Assembly (NCBI GenBank): GCA_043746815.1
Contig: JAYTQG010000056.1
Span: 1 to 27,090, forward strand
Length of the DNA: 27,090 bases
Direction of reading: 5' to 3'
DNA from: JAYTQG01 sp043746815
Lineage (GTDB): Bacteria; Actinomycetota; Thermoleophilia; Miltoncostaeales; Miltoncostaeaceae
Shown: one piece after another, positions 6,164 to 13,936 of the stretch
Position numbering within the stretch: position 1 is the first letter of the stretch
Layout of the letters: each line of letters opens with the position of its first letter
Position numbers and translations under genes: made by a program
Notes under the pieces: model-generated
Databases searched by the model: none
The model's input: the letters and a program-made list of their open reading frames with translations, nothing else
Told to the model about the DNA's origin: nothing

Positions 6164-8568
6164 GTCAGGCTCGCCTGGCCCGGGATTTCCACGGATTCCC
6201 CAGACACTGCAAGCAATGCCGCGAGGGACGCGGGGTCCAGCGGACGAGCAAAGTAGAAACCTTGAGCGAAGTCGCATCCGAGATCCCGGAGGTCGGCGAG
6301 CTGTTCGATGTCCTCGACGCCTTCCGCCACCGTCCGGAGGCCGAGCATTCCACCGAGGCGAACCATCGCCGCGGAGAGATCAGAACGGCGCGAGTCGCCA
6401 GGCAGGTCGGCGATGAACGACCGGTCGATTTTCACGACATCCACCGGGAGGCTGCCGAGGTACGCCAACGACGAGTACCCGGTGCCGAAGTCGTCAATTG
6501 CGAGCCGGACGCCGAGGGCCTTCAGCCCGTTCAAACGTGCGACGGCCATGTCGGCGTCGTGAATCAGGGCGCTCTCGGTCAGTTCAAGGATGAGCGAGTT
6601 CGGTGGAATCCCACTGTCGGCCAGTGCGTTGGCGACCTCGTCGATCAGGCCTGGGCGCTCCAACTGACGCGCTGAAACATTGACACTCATGGAGATCGGA
6701 CCGGCTGCCGCGAACTGCGTGTGCCAGACAGCGGCCTGTCGGCAAGCCTCCATGATGACCCATCGACCAATCGGGACGATCAGACCGGTTTCCTCGGCGA
6801 GCGGGATAAATTCGTCGGGTGGCACCAGCCCCCGCTCGGGATGCATCCACCGCAGGAGTGCTTCCACGCCCACGATGCGCTCAGGGGTGAGGCCCATAAT
6901 CGGTTGGTAGTGAAGGACGAACTGTCCACGCTCAAGCGCGCGCCGGAGGTCATCCTTCATGTCCAGACGGGACCGGACCGCACGGTGCATGGCCGGATCG
7001 AACAGCTCCCACCGCGACGTGCGACTTTGCTTTGCGGCGTGGAGCGCCATCTCGGCGTTCCGGATCGACGGTTCCGGATGATCAGATCCCGGTACGGCGA
7101 GCGAGATGCCGATGCTCGCGTGGACCACAATCTCGCGTTGATCGACTGAGAAGGGCGCATCGAAGAGGGACACGAGGCGCTCGGCCTGGACGAGCGCGGC
7201 CATCTCGTCGGGAGTCCCCCTCAGCATGAGCGCGAATTCATCCCCACCGAAGCGGGCGCTGAGGTCATCGGGACCAAGACAGTTCGACAGGCGACTGGCG
7301 ACGGCCCGCAGGAGGCGGTCCCCGGCTTCCTTCCCGAGACTGTCGTTAATGGTCTTGAAGTCGTCAAGATCGACCAGAAGGAGGGAAAGTGAGCCGTGCG
7401 CGTCGGCGCAGTCCGCGAGGGCATCTGCAACGGCAGTCTCGAAACCCGCCCGGTTCGCAAGCCCCGTGAGCGCGTCACTAAAGGCACGGCGACTCAGTTC
7501 ACTCTGGATCGCTTCGCGTTCGGTCACGTCGCGCATCGTCAGCACAACGCCATTGACGTTCGTGTCGTCACGGAGGTCGGCACCCGTCGCCTCGACGTGG
7601 ACAGTTCGTCCGTCGCGATGTTGCATGCGCCACACCCGGCTGCTCGTCACCTCACCCCGGGCGAGCGTCTCGCGCACGCGGTCGCCGTCCGTTGGATCGA
7701 CGAGATCAGAAAACTCCATGCCCGCGAGGTCGTGCGCACGGAGTCCAAGGGCGCGACCCGTTGAGGGGGACGCGTACGTAATCGTTCCGCTCGCGTTCAC
7801 GACAACCACGAGGTCCGACGAGTTCTGGACGACCGTTCTGAATCGGCCTTCGCTGTCGCGAACGGCATCCATGATTCGCCCACGCGAGCGTTCAAGACGC
7901 TTCCAAACCAAGATTCCGACGCCGAGAAGGGCGGTGACGAGCGCGCCGAGAATCATCACCAGGCGGTTTGCGATTGCGCTTGTCGTTCGGCGGGAGGCGC
8001 TCTGAACTTTCTCGTTGGCGCGTGACCAGAGGTGGATCGCGCCCTCATACTCACGAATGATTTTGAAGGTGTTGGCTTCGAGGTCGCCTGGGACAATTGC
8101 GCCGCGAGGAATCAGCCGACCGAGCGCGATCACCGAGGTCATCGGCCCGTGAAGCGCCCGAACGCGGTCGACCGCCTGCCGCTGCGCTGGCGTCCCACCG
8201 GCGTCTCCACTCTGCACAAGGCTCCACGATTGCTCGTTGAGCGCAGTCATCCGGTCGAGCAGGCCGGCCGGGAGGTCTCCTCGCCCGGACAGCCGGTACT
8301 GCCAGAAACTGGTCTCTTCTTGCTGAATCGCTTCGCGAATGGACACCAGGCCGCTCTGGACGGCCGCTTCGCGCTCCCCGGCCGAGCCTTCCGCCGCGAT
8401 GCGTTGGCCAAAGAACGCGGTGAGGGTGACCGCGAGGAGTCCCGTGAGGAGCATCACGCCGAGCTGCGCGCGCTGAAGGCGACGTGTCCGCGTGACGGCC
8501 TGAAGCCAGTCCGTGCCCTGACTCCTCGTGTCGACGGGGAGCGGGGACCTCGACATTTCGGTACTCAC
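6160..8568 (-). CDS. Membrane PAS-GGDEF-EAL cyclic-di-GMP signalling protein
   Basis: The 802-aa product has TM1 at about 35-54, an extracytoplasmic helical region (about 55-200), TM2 at about 203-222, a PAS domain (240-355), GGDEF (360-525) and EAL (540-795). The diguanylate cyclase site is intact (FGGDEF, residues 440-445). No RxxD inhibitory site precedes it, so product inhibition is not expected. The EAL domain keeps VEALLRW, NVSARQ, ELTES, DDFGTGYSSL and KIDRSF, as active phosphodiesterases do. It may therefore both make and break c-di-GMP in response to an external signal. The start is GTG 8568; an in-frame ATG at 8556 is the alternative. It stands alone, with neighbours in the opposite orientation. 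Confidence 0.95.
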   Translation of the reverse strand: MSTEMSRSPLPVDTRSQGTDWLQAVTRTRRLQRAQLGVMLLTGLLAVTLTAFFGQRIAAEGSAGEREAAVQSGLVSIREAIQQEETSFWQYRLSGRGDLPAGLLDRMTALNEQSWSLVQSGDAGGTPAQRQAVDRVRALHGPMTSVIALGRLIPRGAIVPGDLEANTFKIIREYEGAIHLWSRANEKVQSASRRTTSAIANRLVMILGALVTALLGVGILVWKRLERSRGRIMDAVRDSEGRFRTVVQNSSDLVVVVNASGTITYASPSTGRALGLRAHDLAGMEFSDLVDPTDGDRVRETLARGEVTSSRVWRMQHRDGRTVHVEATGADLRDDTNVNGVVLTMRDVTEREAIQSELSRRAFSDALTGLANRAGFETAVADALADCADAHGSLSLLLVDLDDFKTINDSLGKEAGDRLLRAVASRLSNCLGPDDLSARFGGDEFALMLRGTPDEMAALVQAERLVSLFDAPFSVDQREIVVHASIGISLAVPGSDHPEPSIRNAEMALHAAKQSRTSRWELFDPAMHRAVRSRLDMKDDLRRALERGQFVLHYQPIMGLTPERIVGVEALLRWMHPERGLVPPDEFIPLAEETGLIVPIGRWVIMEACRQAAVWHTQFAAAGPISMSVNVSARQLERPGLIDEVANALADSGIPPNSLILELTESALIHDADMAVARLNGLKALGVRLAIDDFGTGYSSLAYLGSLPVDVVKIDRSFIADLPGDSRRSDLSAAMVRLGGMLGLRTVAEGVEDIEQLADLRDLGCDFAQGFYFARPLDPASLAALLAVSGESVEIPGQASLT

Positions 8569-8724
8569 TACACATAAAGATCGGCAGACCCCGAGTGTTT
8601 CGTAACCGCCGATTGCGACCTTCGACCGCGCTGGGTCCCTCAGAACATCACCGGTGTCTCAATTCAACCCCGCAGCTGCCCCAGGGTCGGTAACTTCCCG
8701 GAAAACGTATGTGCCAGGAGAGCC

Positions 8725-9129
8725 GTGGACGCCATTCAGATGCAGGTCTTGGCCGCGAATGCTGACTTCTACGAGGCGCTCGAGCGCCTTGACCTGGGGG
8801 ACATTCTCTCCGCGTGGGATTCGGAGGGTCCGGTTTCGTGCGCACATCCCGGCGGTGGGTGGCTGCACGGCTGGGCCGCCGTGGAGGAATCGTGGACGGC
8901 GATCGTCACGAACACGGAGTACATCGAGTTCCAGATCGAGGGCGCCCAGGTCCATGTGGAGGACCCCGTGGCCTGGGTGACATGCACCGAGCGGGTCACC
9001 AGCAGCACCCCCGCTGGGAAAGTGGAGGGCCGAATGGCCGCGCTCAACCTCTTCGTCCTGACCCGCTCCGGGTGGCGACTGCGGCTACATCACGCCTCGC
9101 CGATCATTCGAATGGACGCCGACGAGTAG
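8725..9129 (+). CDS. NTF2/SnoaL-like domain protein
   Basis: The 134-aa product has the cone-shaped NTF2-like pattern: an N-terminal helix with ANADFYEALERLDLGDILSAW, the GGGWLHGWAAVEESWTAI block, then beta-strands with VEDPVAWVTCTERV and WRLRLHHASPI. Members are ligand-binding proteins or small enzymes with varied roles, so the exact job is unknown. GTG 8725 is chosen because AGGAGA lies a few bases upstream. It converges with the ferredoxin gene with 12 nt between ends. Confidence 0.85.
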   Translation: MDAIQMQVLAANADFYEALERLDLGDILSAWDSEGPVSCAHPGGGWLHGWAAVEESWTAIVTNTEYIEFQIEGAQVHVEDPVAWVTCTERVTSSTPAGKVEGRMAALNLFVLTRSGWRLRLHHASPIIRMDADE

Positions 9130-9141
9130 GTCGTCCGGGTA

Positions 9142-9453
9142 CTACGCCTTTTCGGCGAGGTACTTCTGGACCATCTTCTCCGCGACGTCACTGCCTTCCT
9201 CGAAGAAGGCCCGGTTGATCTCCTTGAAGACTTCCCACTGCGCCGGAACATCGTCCTCGGCCAGGGTGGCGTCAACGGGGCAGGCCTCAACACAGGCATC
9301 ACAGTCGATGCATTCGGCGGGATCGATGTACAGCATCGTCGCCGTGTCGCCGTTTTCCTCGCCAGGCGACGGGTGAATGCAGTCCACGGGGCAGACATCG
9401 GCGCAGGACGTGTCCTTCGTGCCAATGCAAGGTTCGACAATTACGTAGGTCAT
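9142..9453 (-). CDS. fdxA: Ferredoxin, FdxA type (7Fe/8Fe)
   Basis: This 103-aa protein has eight cysteines at 9, 17, 21, 25, 48, 51, 54 and 58. The second cluster motif is CIDCDACVEACP; the first is spaced C-x7-C-x3-CPVDC, as in FdxA proteins carrying one [3Fe-4S] and one [4Fe-4S] cluster. It is a cytoplasmic one-electron carrier. Its ATG overlaps the stop of the Mrp ATPase gene by 4 nt, so the two should be co-translated; Mrp proteins handle Fe-S clusters, which makes this a sensible pairing. Which reductase uses this ferredoxin is not visible. Confidence 0.95.
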   Translation of the reverse strand: MTYVIVEPCIGTKDTSCADVCPVDCIHPSPGEENGDTATMLYIDPAECIDCDACVEACPVDATLAEDDVPAQWEVFKEINRAFFEEGSDVAEKMVQKYLAEKA

Positions 9454-10556
9454 CGGTGGTGCTCCTGGGACGCGTTCTCGACTCGTGACAGGTTACCAAC
9501 GCCAAGGGCAGCACAAAGCTCGGCGGCGATGTTTGTGAGAACGACCGCGGACGGCGAACCCGGACGGGCCGCGACGACGGGTAACCCTGCATCGCCTGCG
9601 GTTGCCACCGCGGACTCCAACGGGATCTGCCCGAGCAACGGCACGCCCAGCTGGTTCGCGAGGAGCTCGCCCCCGCCGCCGGAGAAAATGTCGTAGCGGG
9701 CCCCTGTATCCGGAGCGATAAACCAACTCATGTTTTCGATGACGCCGGTCACCGGAATACCGACCCGCGCGGCCATCGCTGCGGCGCGCGCAGCAACTTT
9801 TTGCGCGGTGATTTGTGGCGTCGTCACAATCACCATGGAGGCCGTCGGCATCAACTGCGAGAGCGAGAGGGAGACGTCACCGGTGCCGGGCGGCAGGTCC
9901 ACCAGCATCACATCGGGGTCGTCCCAGAAGACTTCAGTGACGAAGCTTGTCAGGGCCTTGTGCAGCATCGGTCCGCGCCAGATGACTGCCTGGTCATCCT
10001 GCGTCATGAAGCCGATGGACATCAGCCGGACGCCGTGCGCTTCGATCGGCATCATCAGATCCTCGACCACCGCCGGTGGGCGGTCCGCGCCCATCATGCG
10101 GGGGATCGAGTAGCCGTAGACATCCGCGTCCATCAGGCCGACAGTGAGTCCCGCAGAGGCCAGGGCGACCGCGAGGTTGGCGGTGATCGACGACTTTCCG
10201 ACACCACCCTTCCCGGACGCGACGAGCACGACCTTCGTGCGGCTGCCCTCCGCGAACGGGCTCGGTCGATCGGGTCCGCCGGCGATGCCTTGGCGCAGTC
10301 CCTTGCGCTCCTCGTCGGTCATCGTGTCCAACTGAACGGTGATCTTCTCGACGCCGGGAAGCGCACCCAGCGCAGCGTCCACGCGTTTTTGGATCTCCAC
10401 CTTCATCGGGCAGCCAGCGATGGTCAATTTGATCGCGACCGTGACGTGACCGCCATCAATCGCGATGTCGCCGACCATGCCGAGGGCAACGATGCTCCGG
10501 TGAAGCTCTGGATCGGTGACGGTCCGAAGGGCAGCGACGACCTCGTCGCGAGTCAT
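9450..10556 (-). CDS. mrp: Mrp/ApbC/NBP35-family Fe-S cluster carrier ATPase
   Basis: The 368-aa product begins with a MIP18/DUF59 domain (1-80; TVTDPELHRSIVALGMV and TIAGCPMKVEIQ). A deviant Walker A P-loop follows (GKGGVGKSS, 115-123), then DADVYGYS and DLPPGTGDVSLSL. The family stores or carries Fe-S clusters, with ATP hydrolysis, in the cytoplasm. The bridging CxxC found in many Mrp proteins is absent (after ENMSWF comes IAPDTGARYDIF), as I recall for actinobacterial relatives. The start is ATG 10556, overlapping the MBL hydrolase stop by 4 nt; longer in-frame extensions would run into that gene. It sits in a three-gene operon with the hydrolase and ferredoxin. Confidence 0.94.
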   Translation of the reverse strand: MTRDEVVAALRTVTDPELHRSIVALGMVGDIAIDGGHVTVAIKLTIAGCPMKVEIQKRVDAALGALPGVEKITVQLDTMTDEERKGLRQGIAGGPDRPSPFAEGSRTKVVLVASGKGGVGKSSITANLAVALASAGLTVGLMDADVYGYSIPRMMGADRPPAVVEDLMMPIEAHGVRLMSIGFMTQDDQAVIWRGPMLHKALTSFVTEVFWDDPDVMLVDLPPGTGDVSLSLSQLMPTASMVIVTTPQITAQKVAARAAAMAARVGIPVTGVIENMSWFIAPDTGARYDIFSGGGGELLANQLGVPLLGQIPLESAVATAGDAGLPVVAARPGSPSAVVLTNIAAELCAALGVGNLSRVENASQEHHR

Positions 10557-11188
10557 AGGAACATCCGGGCGAACCGCTCCGCGTCCGACAGGGGGACTTC
10601 CCATTCCCCGTGGCCGGGGTAGATCAGCGTGTCGCCCGGGAGTTCCGCAAAGACGCGCTCCAGCGAGGTCACCATAGCTCGTGGGTCTGAGCCAGGAAAG
10701 TCGGTGCGGCCGATGCCCTGAGCGAAAACAAGGTCGCCGACCAGTGCTCGCCCTGAGGTGGATTCATGGGCGACGTAGCAGCCCGGTGAGTGCCCTGGTG
10801 TGTGCAGCAGCCGGAAGGAGAGCGCGCCCACCTCGAAGGTGTCACCGTCGGTGAGGATACGAGCGGGTGTGACGCCTGGGGCGGCCGCCGGGTTGCCGAA
10901 GAGCGCAGGATTGAACGGAGCAGGGGCGGTCAGCCATGCCTCATCACCGACGCCGCACCAGACCGGCAGGCCTGCCTCGGCCCAGATGTAATTCTCGACG
11001 ACGTGGTCCCAATGGCCGTGGGTGTCCCATACCGCGATCGGTGTGACCTCAAGGCGCTGAATTGTGTCGCGCGCCCACGCGGCGCTCCCCATCGCGGGGT
11101 CAACGACGATGGCCTGCCCGCCGATTGCGTCGGCGACGATGTAGGTGTTTGTAGCCACCGGCCCGAATGTCCCGCCACGAATGATCAT
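10553..11188 (-). CDS. Metallo-beta-lactamase-fold hydrolase (glyoxalase II-like)
   Basis: The 211-aa product has the MBL-fold metal motif THGHWDH (His57, His59, Asp61, His62), a later HTPGHSPGC histidine, GDLVFAQGIGRTDFPGSD, and the terminal YPGHGEW. This resembles glyoxalase II and related thioester hydrolases. The start is ATG 11188, where the conserved MIIRGGTFGPVATNTYIV begins. It leads an operon with the Mrp ATPase and ferredoxin, each junction being a 4-nt overlap. A weak CAGAAT hexamer lies 6 nt upstream of the ATG. The substrate is unknown; a glyoxalase-type or persulfide role is possible. Confidence 0.9.
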   Translation of the reverse strand: MIIRGGTFGPVATNTYIVADAIGGQAIVVDPAMGSAAWARDTIQRLEVTPIAVWDTHGHWDHVVENYIWAEAGLPVWCGVGDEAWLTAPAPFNPALFGNPAAAPGVTPARILTDGDTFEVGALSFRLLHTPGHSPGCYVAHESTSGRALVGDLVFAQGIGRTDFPGSDPRAMVTSLERVFAELPGDTLIYPGHGEWEVPLSDAERFARMFL

Positions 11189-11193
11189 CCGCG

Positions 11194-11200
11194 TATTCTG
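11194..11200. promoter_or_regulatory. Overlapping divergent -10 elements
   Basis: Plus-strand TATTCT (11194-11199) lies 6 nt before a GTG at 11206. On the other strand CAGAAT (11200-11195) lies 6 nt before the MBL hydrolase ATG at 11188. The two hexamers share five base pairs, forming a candidate bidirectional promoter. The minus-strand element deviates from TAnnnT at its first base. Confidence 0.4.
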
Positions 11201-11269
11201 GCGGCGTGCCGGTCCGCGGACAACCCCACGACGCCGCACGTCTGGCGAGACTTTGCAATCATCCGGCCG

Positions 11270-12445
11270 TTGCCGCGCCCCCCGTTCAGCTTTCGTATTG
11301 CCTTCGCATGTTGCGCACTCACCGCGGCCACGGCGTCCAGCGCGACGGTTTCAAACGAGCGTGCCCGCGAGATTCTCCGTTCGGCCGACGCGTTCTGGCA
11401 GGCGAATGCCAGTCAGGCCGGGATCCGTGCCTACGTTCCGATCAGTCCCTTGCGCCTGCGCGAGCGCGACGAAGGCCGAGTGATCTGTGACGCGGAGACG
11501 CTCAGTCGAGCCGACGCGGCGGACAACGCGGTCGCCCACGACTGCGCCGAGGGGCCCGCCATCGTGTGGGACAAGGCGCACCTGGGCGACCTGGCAGCCC
11601 ACTTTGGCGAGCCAGGTGTCGCCATCTTGCTCTCACATGAATTCGGCCATGTGATCGCGAATCAGGCGGGCATCGAGGGAACGACGTCCCTCGGTGATGA
11701 GCAGTACGCCGACTGTCTGTCGGGTGTCCGGGTGGCGGCGTCCGTCCGCGATGGGCTCTCACCGTTCGAAGACCCAGGGGCGATCGATCAGGCAGTCGGA
11801 CTCTGGTTGTTTCTTTCCGATGCCTACGGCGACTCGCCGACTGACAAGGAAGCGCACGGGCTGGGTTTCGACCGCCTTCGGGCGTTTCAAGAGGGCTACG
11901 ACGGTTCGGTGAATGCCTGCAGCGCGGATTTGAACGAGCTGCCACCGATTGTCGAGCGCGTCTTTGTGCCGGGAATCGAGGCTGCCCGAAAGGGAAACCG
12001 AACCTTTGTCCAGGCCAGCGTCGCCGCGAAGGCCAGCCTGAGCACGTTCTTCGGCCGGTATCCAAAACGGCTCCATTCAGTCGCCCCGCTCGTGAGTTCG
12101 CGCAGTGTCGGGGCAATGCGGTCTTGGCACCGGCAAATCGGGGATGCTGCGACCTTCACGGTGTTCGCTGAGGACACCTTCGCTGCCAGTCAGCAGGCCG
12201 CAGGGCGCGATCCCGCGGACCCGGCGGCGATCCTCGACCGCGCCTGTTGGGTTGGTGTCTGGCTGGCGCGGGCACAGACGTCCCGCTCTGGTGGCCTCCA
12301 CCTTTCGCCGGGTGACCTCGACGAGGCGCTTCAGACGTACGTCCGCCTGTCGCGAGGGATGCCCCCCGGAACGCTCTTCGCCCGTACGTCCCGCCTGCGA
12401 AGGGGCTTCTTTGAGGGCGCCGGAACCTGCCAGTCGTCCGGGTGA
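11270..12445 (+). CDS. Exported HExxH zinc metallopeptidase
   Basis: The catalytic motif HEFGH (residues 123-127 from the proposed start) is followed about 15 residues later by GDEQYADCLSG. This pattern resembles putative neutral zinc metallopeptidases of the YpfJ type (PF04228), in which an E-x-x-ADC segment follows the HExxH helix. A signal peptide is seen at the start (hydrophobic RIAFACCALTAATASSA, cut probably after ASSA), so the 391-aa protein should act outside the cytoplasm. The start is uncertain: TTG 11270 gives a compact signal peptide but has no ribosome binding site. The better promoter-start pair (TATTCT then GTG 11206) is in another frame. The 3' end abuts a response-regulator fragment. 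Confidence 0.78.
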   Translation: MPRPPFSFRIAFACCALTAATASSATVSNERAREILRSADAFWQANASQAGIRAYVPISPLRLRERDEGRVICDAETLSRADAADNAVAHDCAEGPAIVWDKAHLGDLAAHFGEPGVAILLSHEFGHVIANQAGIEGTTSLGDEQYADCLSGVRVAASVRDGLSPFEDPGAIDQAVGLWLFLSDAYGDSPTDKEAHGLGFDRLRAFQEGYDGSVNACSADLNELPPIVERVFVPGIEAARKGNRTFVQASVAAKASLSTFFGRYPKRLHSVAPLVSSRSVGAMRSWHRQIGDAATFTVFAEDTFAASQQAAGRDPADPAAILDRACWVGVWLARAQTSRSGGLHLSPGDLDEALQTYVRLSRGMPPGTLFARTSRLRRGFFEGAGTCQSSG

Positions 12446-12597
12446 ACAACGCCCGCCTCGTAGGCCAGTACGACCGCCTGGATCCGGTCGCGTAGCCCGA
12501 GTTTTCCCAGCAGGTGAGCGACGTGGGTTTTTACGGTTGCCTCGCTGAGAACCAGCTCGGTGGCGACTTCGCTGTTCGAGAGGCCGCCAGCGACGCT
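12443..12597 (-). pseudogene. Fragment of a NarL/LuxR response regulator (HTH region only)
   Basis: Read on the minus strand this stretch encodes about 50 residues of a LuxR-type HTH (GLSNSEVATELVLSEATV, then KTHVAHLLGKLGLRDRIQAV). By eye it differs from the intact regulator region around 13960-14115 at roughly 17 of 150 bases. Many differences are synonymous or conservative (M/L, I/V, S/A), so the source was probably a functional paralogue rather than a fresh copy. An in-frame stop and loss of similarity follow just upstream in the reading direction. It begins at the stop codon of the metallopeptidase and ends just before the promoter of the first toxin-antitoxin pair. Confidence 0.85.
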
Positions 12598-12621
12598 GGG
12601 CTCTCATGCAAAAGCGCATGA

Positions 12622-12627
12622 TACGAT
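12622..12627 (+). promoter_or_regulatory. Leaderless -10 (TACGAT) with dyad, antitoxin promoter
   Basis: TACGAT ends 6 nt before the ATG at 12634, with no ribosome binding site. It is embedded in an imperfect dyad, GCAT-N5-GATGC (from 12617), and another ATGC/GCAT pair lies just upstream. These are candidate sites for autorepression by the ribbon-helix-helix antitoxin. Confidence 0.5.
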
Positions 12628-12633
12628 GCATTT

Positions 12634-12867
12634 ATGGCAAAAACGGTGCAAATTCGTGATCTTGATGATGACGTCTACGACGCAATTCGAGTGCGCGCCG
12701 CGGAACTTGGCTTTTCTGTACCGGAGTATCTGAAACGCGAGACTGAGCGCCTGGCGTCGCGCCCCTCGATCAGCGAATGGGTAGAACGCACACGGCGCAG
12801 GCCGACCACCGGTCGGGTTGACACACTCGTCGCGCTCGACGAATTGCGAGGCGACTGGCCAGCGTGA
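12634..12867 (+). CDS. Antitoxin, ribbon-helix-helix FitA/VapB type
   Basis: The 77-aa protein starts with a short beta-strand (KTVQIRDLDDDVYDAI) followed by two helices (VRAAELGFSVPEYLKRETERLA), the pattern of FitA-like RHH antitoxins. The C-terminal half (RRRPTTGRVDTLVALDELRGDW) would wrap and block the toxin. The RHH domain usually represses its own operon as a dimer. The start is leaderless (TACGAT 6 nt upstream). The stop overlaps the PIN toxin start (GTGA, 12864-12867), the usual antitoxin-first arrangement. Confidence 0.85.
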   Translation: MAKTVQIRDLDDDVYDAIRVRAAELGFSVPEYLKRETERLASRPSISEWVERTRRRPTTGRVDTLVALDELRGDWPA

Positions 12868-13262
12868 TCGTTGTCGATGCATCGTGCCTGTGCGAGGTTC
12901 TCGTTGCGGGCCCGGCGGCCGAATCGATTCGACAACGCCTCCTCGCGGACCCTGATCAGGCCGCACCTCACATTGTGGATGTTGAGGTCTTCGGGATTGT
13001 CCAGCGCTTGCAGATGATCGGAGCGATCGACGAGACGACCGCGGGCTTGTCCATCGACGGGCTTCGCCGTTGGCCTGGGGAACGCGTTGGTCACCGTCCG
13101 CTTCTCGATCGTGCGTGGGAGCTTCGCGCCAATGTGCGCGGTTGGGACGCGATGTACGTGGCGCTCGCGGAGATACTCGGCGCGCCCCTGCTCACGCTCG
13201 ACCGCAGACTGGCGGACGCGTCTGGTCCCCAGTGTGAGATTGAGGTCCCGGGTCCAGAGTGA
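12864..13262 (+). CDS. Toxin, PIN-domain ribonuclease (VapC/FitB type)
   Basis: The 132-aa PIN domain keeps the four acidic residues expected of an active nuclease: Asp5 (MIVVDAS), Glu41 (HIVDVEVF), Asp95 (WDAMYVALAE) and Asp113 (LLTLDRRLA). VapC-type toxins cleave RNA, often tRNA or rRNA, when not bound by antitoxin. The start GTG 12864 overlaps the antitoxin stop. Its 3' end lies only 22 nt from the 3' end of a second, oppositely oriented PIN toxin; that gap holds a short palindrome (GCGCGA-A-TCGCGC). Confidence 0.88.
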   Translation: MIVVDASCLCEVLVAGPAAESIRQRLLADPDQAAPHIVDVEVFGIVQRLQMIGAIDETTAGLSIDGLRRWPGERVGHRPLLDRAWELRANVRGWDAMYVALAEILGAPLLTLDRRLADASGPQCEIEVPGPE

Positions 13263-13284
13263 GCGCGAATCGCGCGAGGTCCGG

Positions 13285-13662
13285 TCAGTCTGCGTGGATG
13301 TAGGCGACGTCGTAGCGTGGGATCCGGCGATCCGCCGTGACGATGGTGAGGCCTTCGGCGCGAGCCTGGGAAACCAGCAGGCGGTCGAAGGGGTCGCGGT
13401 GGTGCATGGGCAGGTCGGCGACTCCCAATCCGTGCTCCGGGGAGAGCGGAAGGATCCGCAAGCCACTCCGCAGAGCTTGGTCCAGCAGGTTGTCCGGCAC
13501 ATTGAGCTTGCCGACGGCCGATTTCAGGCCAATCTCTGCGAAGGCGACCGCGCTTACGAAGATGGCCTGCGCGGAGCGGATCGCGGTCTGTGCAGGTGTG
13601 GAGAGCGTGCGCTCGCCGCTCAGTTGCCAGAGGACAACATGCGTGTCGAGCAGCAACCTCAC
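13285..13662 (-). CDS. Toxin, PIN-domain ribonuclease (VapC-like), second module
   Basis: The 125-aa product has the PIN pattern RLLLDTHVVLW (Asp6), AVAFAEIGLK (Glu43), HHRDPFDRLLVSQA (Asp90 and Asp93) and IVTADRRI (Asp111). The opening LLLDTHVVLW and the HHRDPFDRLL block are typical of PIN toxins paired with Phd-type antitoxins. The start GTG 13662 overlaps the antitoxin stop by 4 nt. This module is of a different lineage from the RHH/PIN pair facing it. Confidence 0.9.
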   Translation of the reverse strand: MRLLLDTHVVLWQLSGERTLSTPAQTAIRSAQAIFVSAVAFAEIGLKSAVGKLNVPDNLLDQALRSGLRILPLSPEHGLGVADLPMHHRDPFDRLLVSQARAEGLTIVTADRRIPRYDVAYIHAD

Positions 13663-13904
13663 GAGCCGTCGAGCATCTCGTCAATCTCGTCGTCGGTGAA
13701 CTCAAAGTCGTCTCCGACGCGAATCAGGCCAGCGAGTGCGCCATGCGCCGCAAGGAAACGTGCACCGGGGCCGTCCGTCTGTTCGATTGCCACGAGCCGA
13801 GCCACGGGAACGCCGTCGCGCGCGATCTCAACGTCAAGGCCCGCTTCGACACGCGCGAGCAGCTTTGAGAGGTCCGTCTTCGCTTGTCCCACGTTCACTC
13901 GCAT
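13659..13904 (-). CDS. Antitoxin, Phd/YefM type
   Basis: The 81-aa product opens MRVNVGQAKTDLSKLLARVE, followed by EIARDGVPVARLV, the hallmark of Phd/YefM antitoxins. The acidic tail (DDFEFTDDEIDEML) is suited to binding the PIN toxin. The ATG at 13904 is preceded by TAGCAT with a 6-nt gap, so it is probably leaderless. It lies 32 nt after the response-regulator stop on the same strand but has its own promoter. Confidence 0.9.
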   Translation of the reverse strand: MRVNVGQAKTDLSKLLARVEAGLDVEIARDGVPVARLVAIEQTDGPGARFLAAHGALAGLIRVGDDFEFTDDEIDEMLDGS

Positions 13905-13910
13905 GCCCCG

Positions 13911-13916
13911 ATGCTA
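13911..13916 (-). promoter_or_regulatory. Leaderless -10 (TAGCAT) of the Phd-type antitoxin
   Basis: TAGCAT on the minus strand ends 6 nt before the ATG at 13904, and no Shine-Dalgarno sequence is present. Confidence 0.5.
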
Positions 13917-13936
13917 GCGCCGTTGGCCAACCTTGG

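Noticed and set aside
9637..9710. Loss of the CxxC motif in the Mrp ATPase as a novel feature
   Set aside because: From memory, actinobacterial Mrp proteins, including the mycobacterial one, also lack it, so it is a lineage trait.
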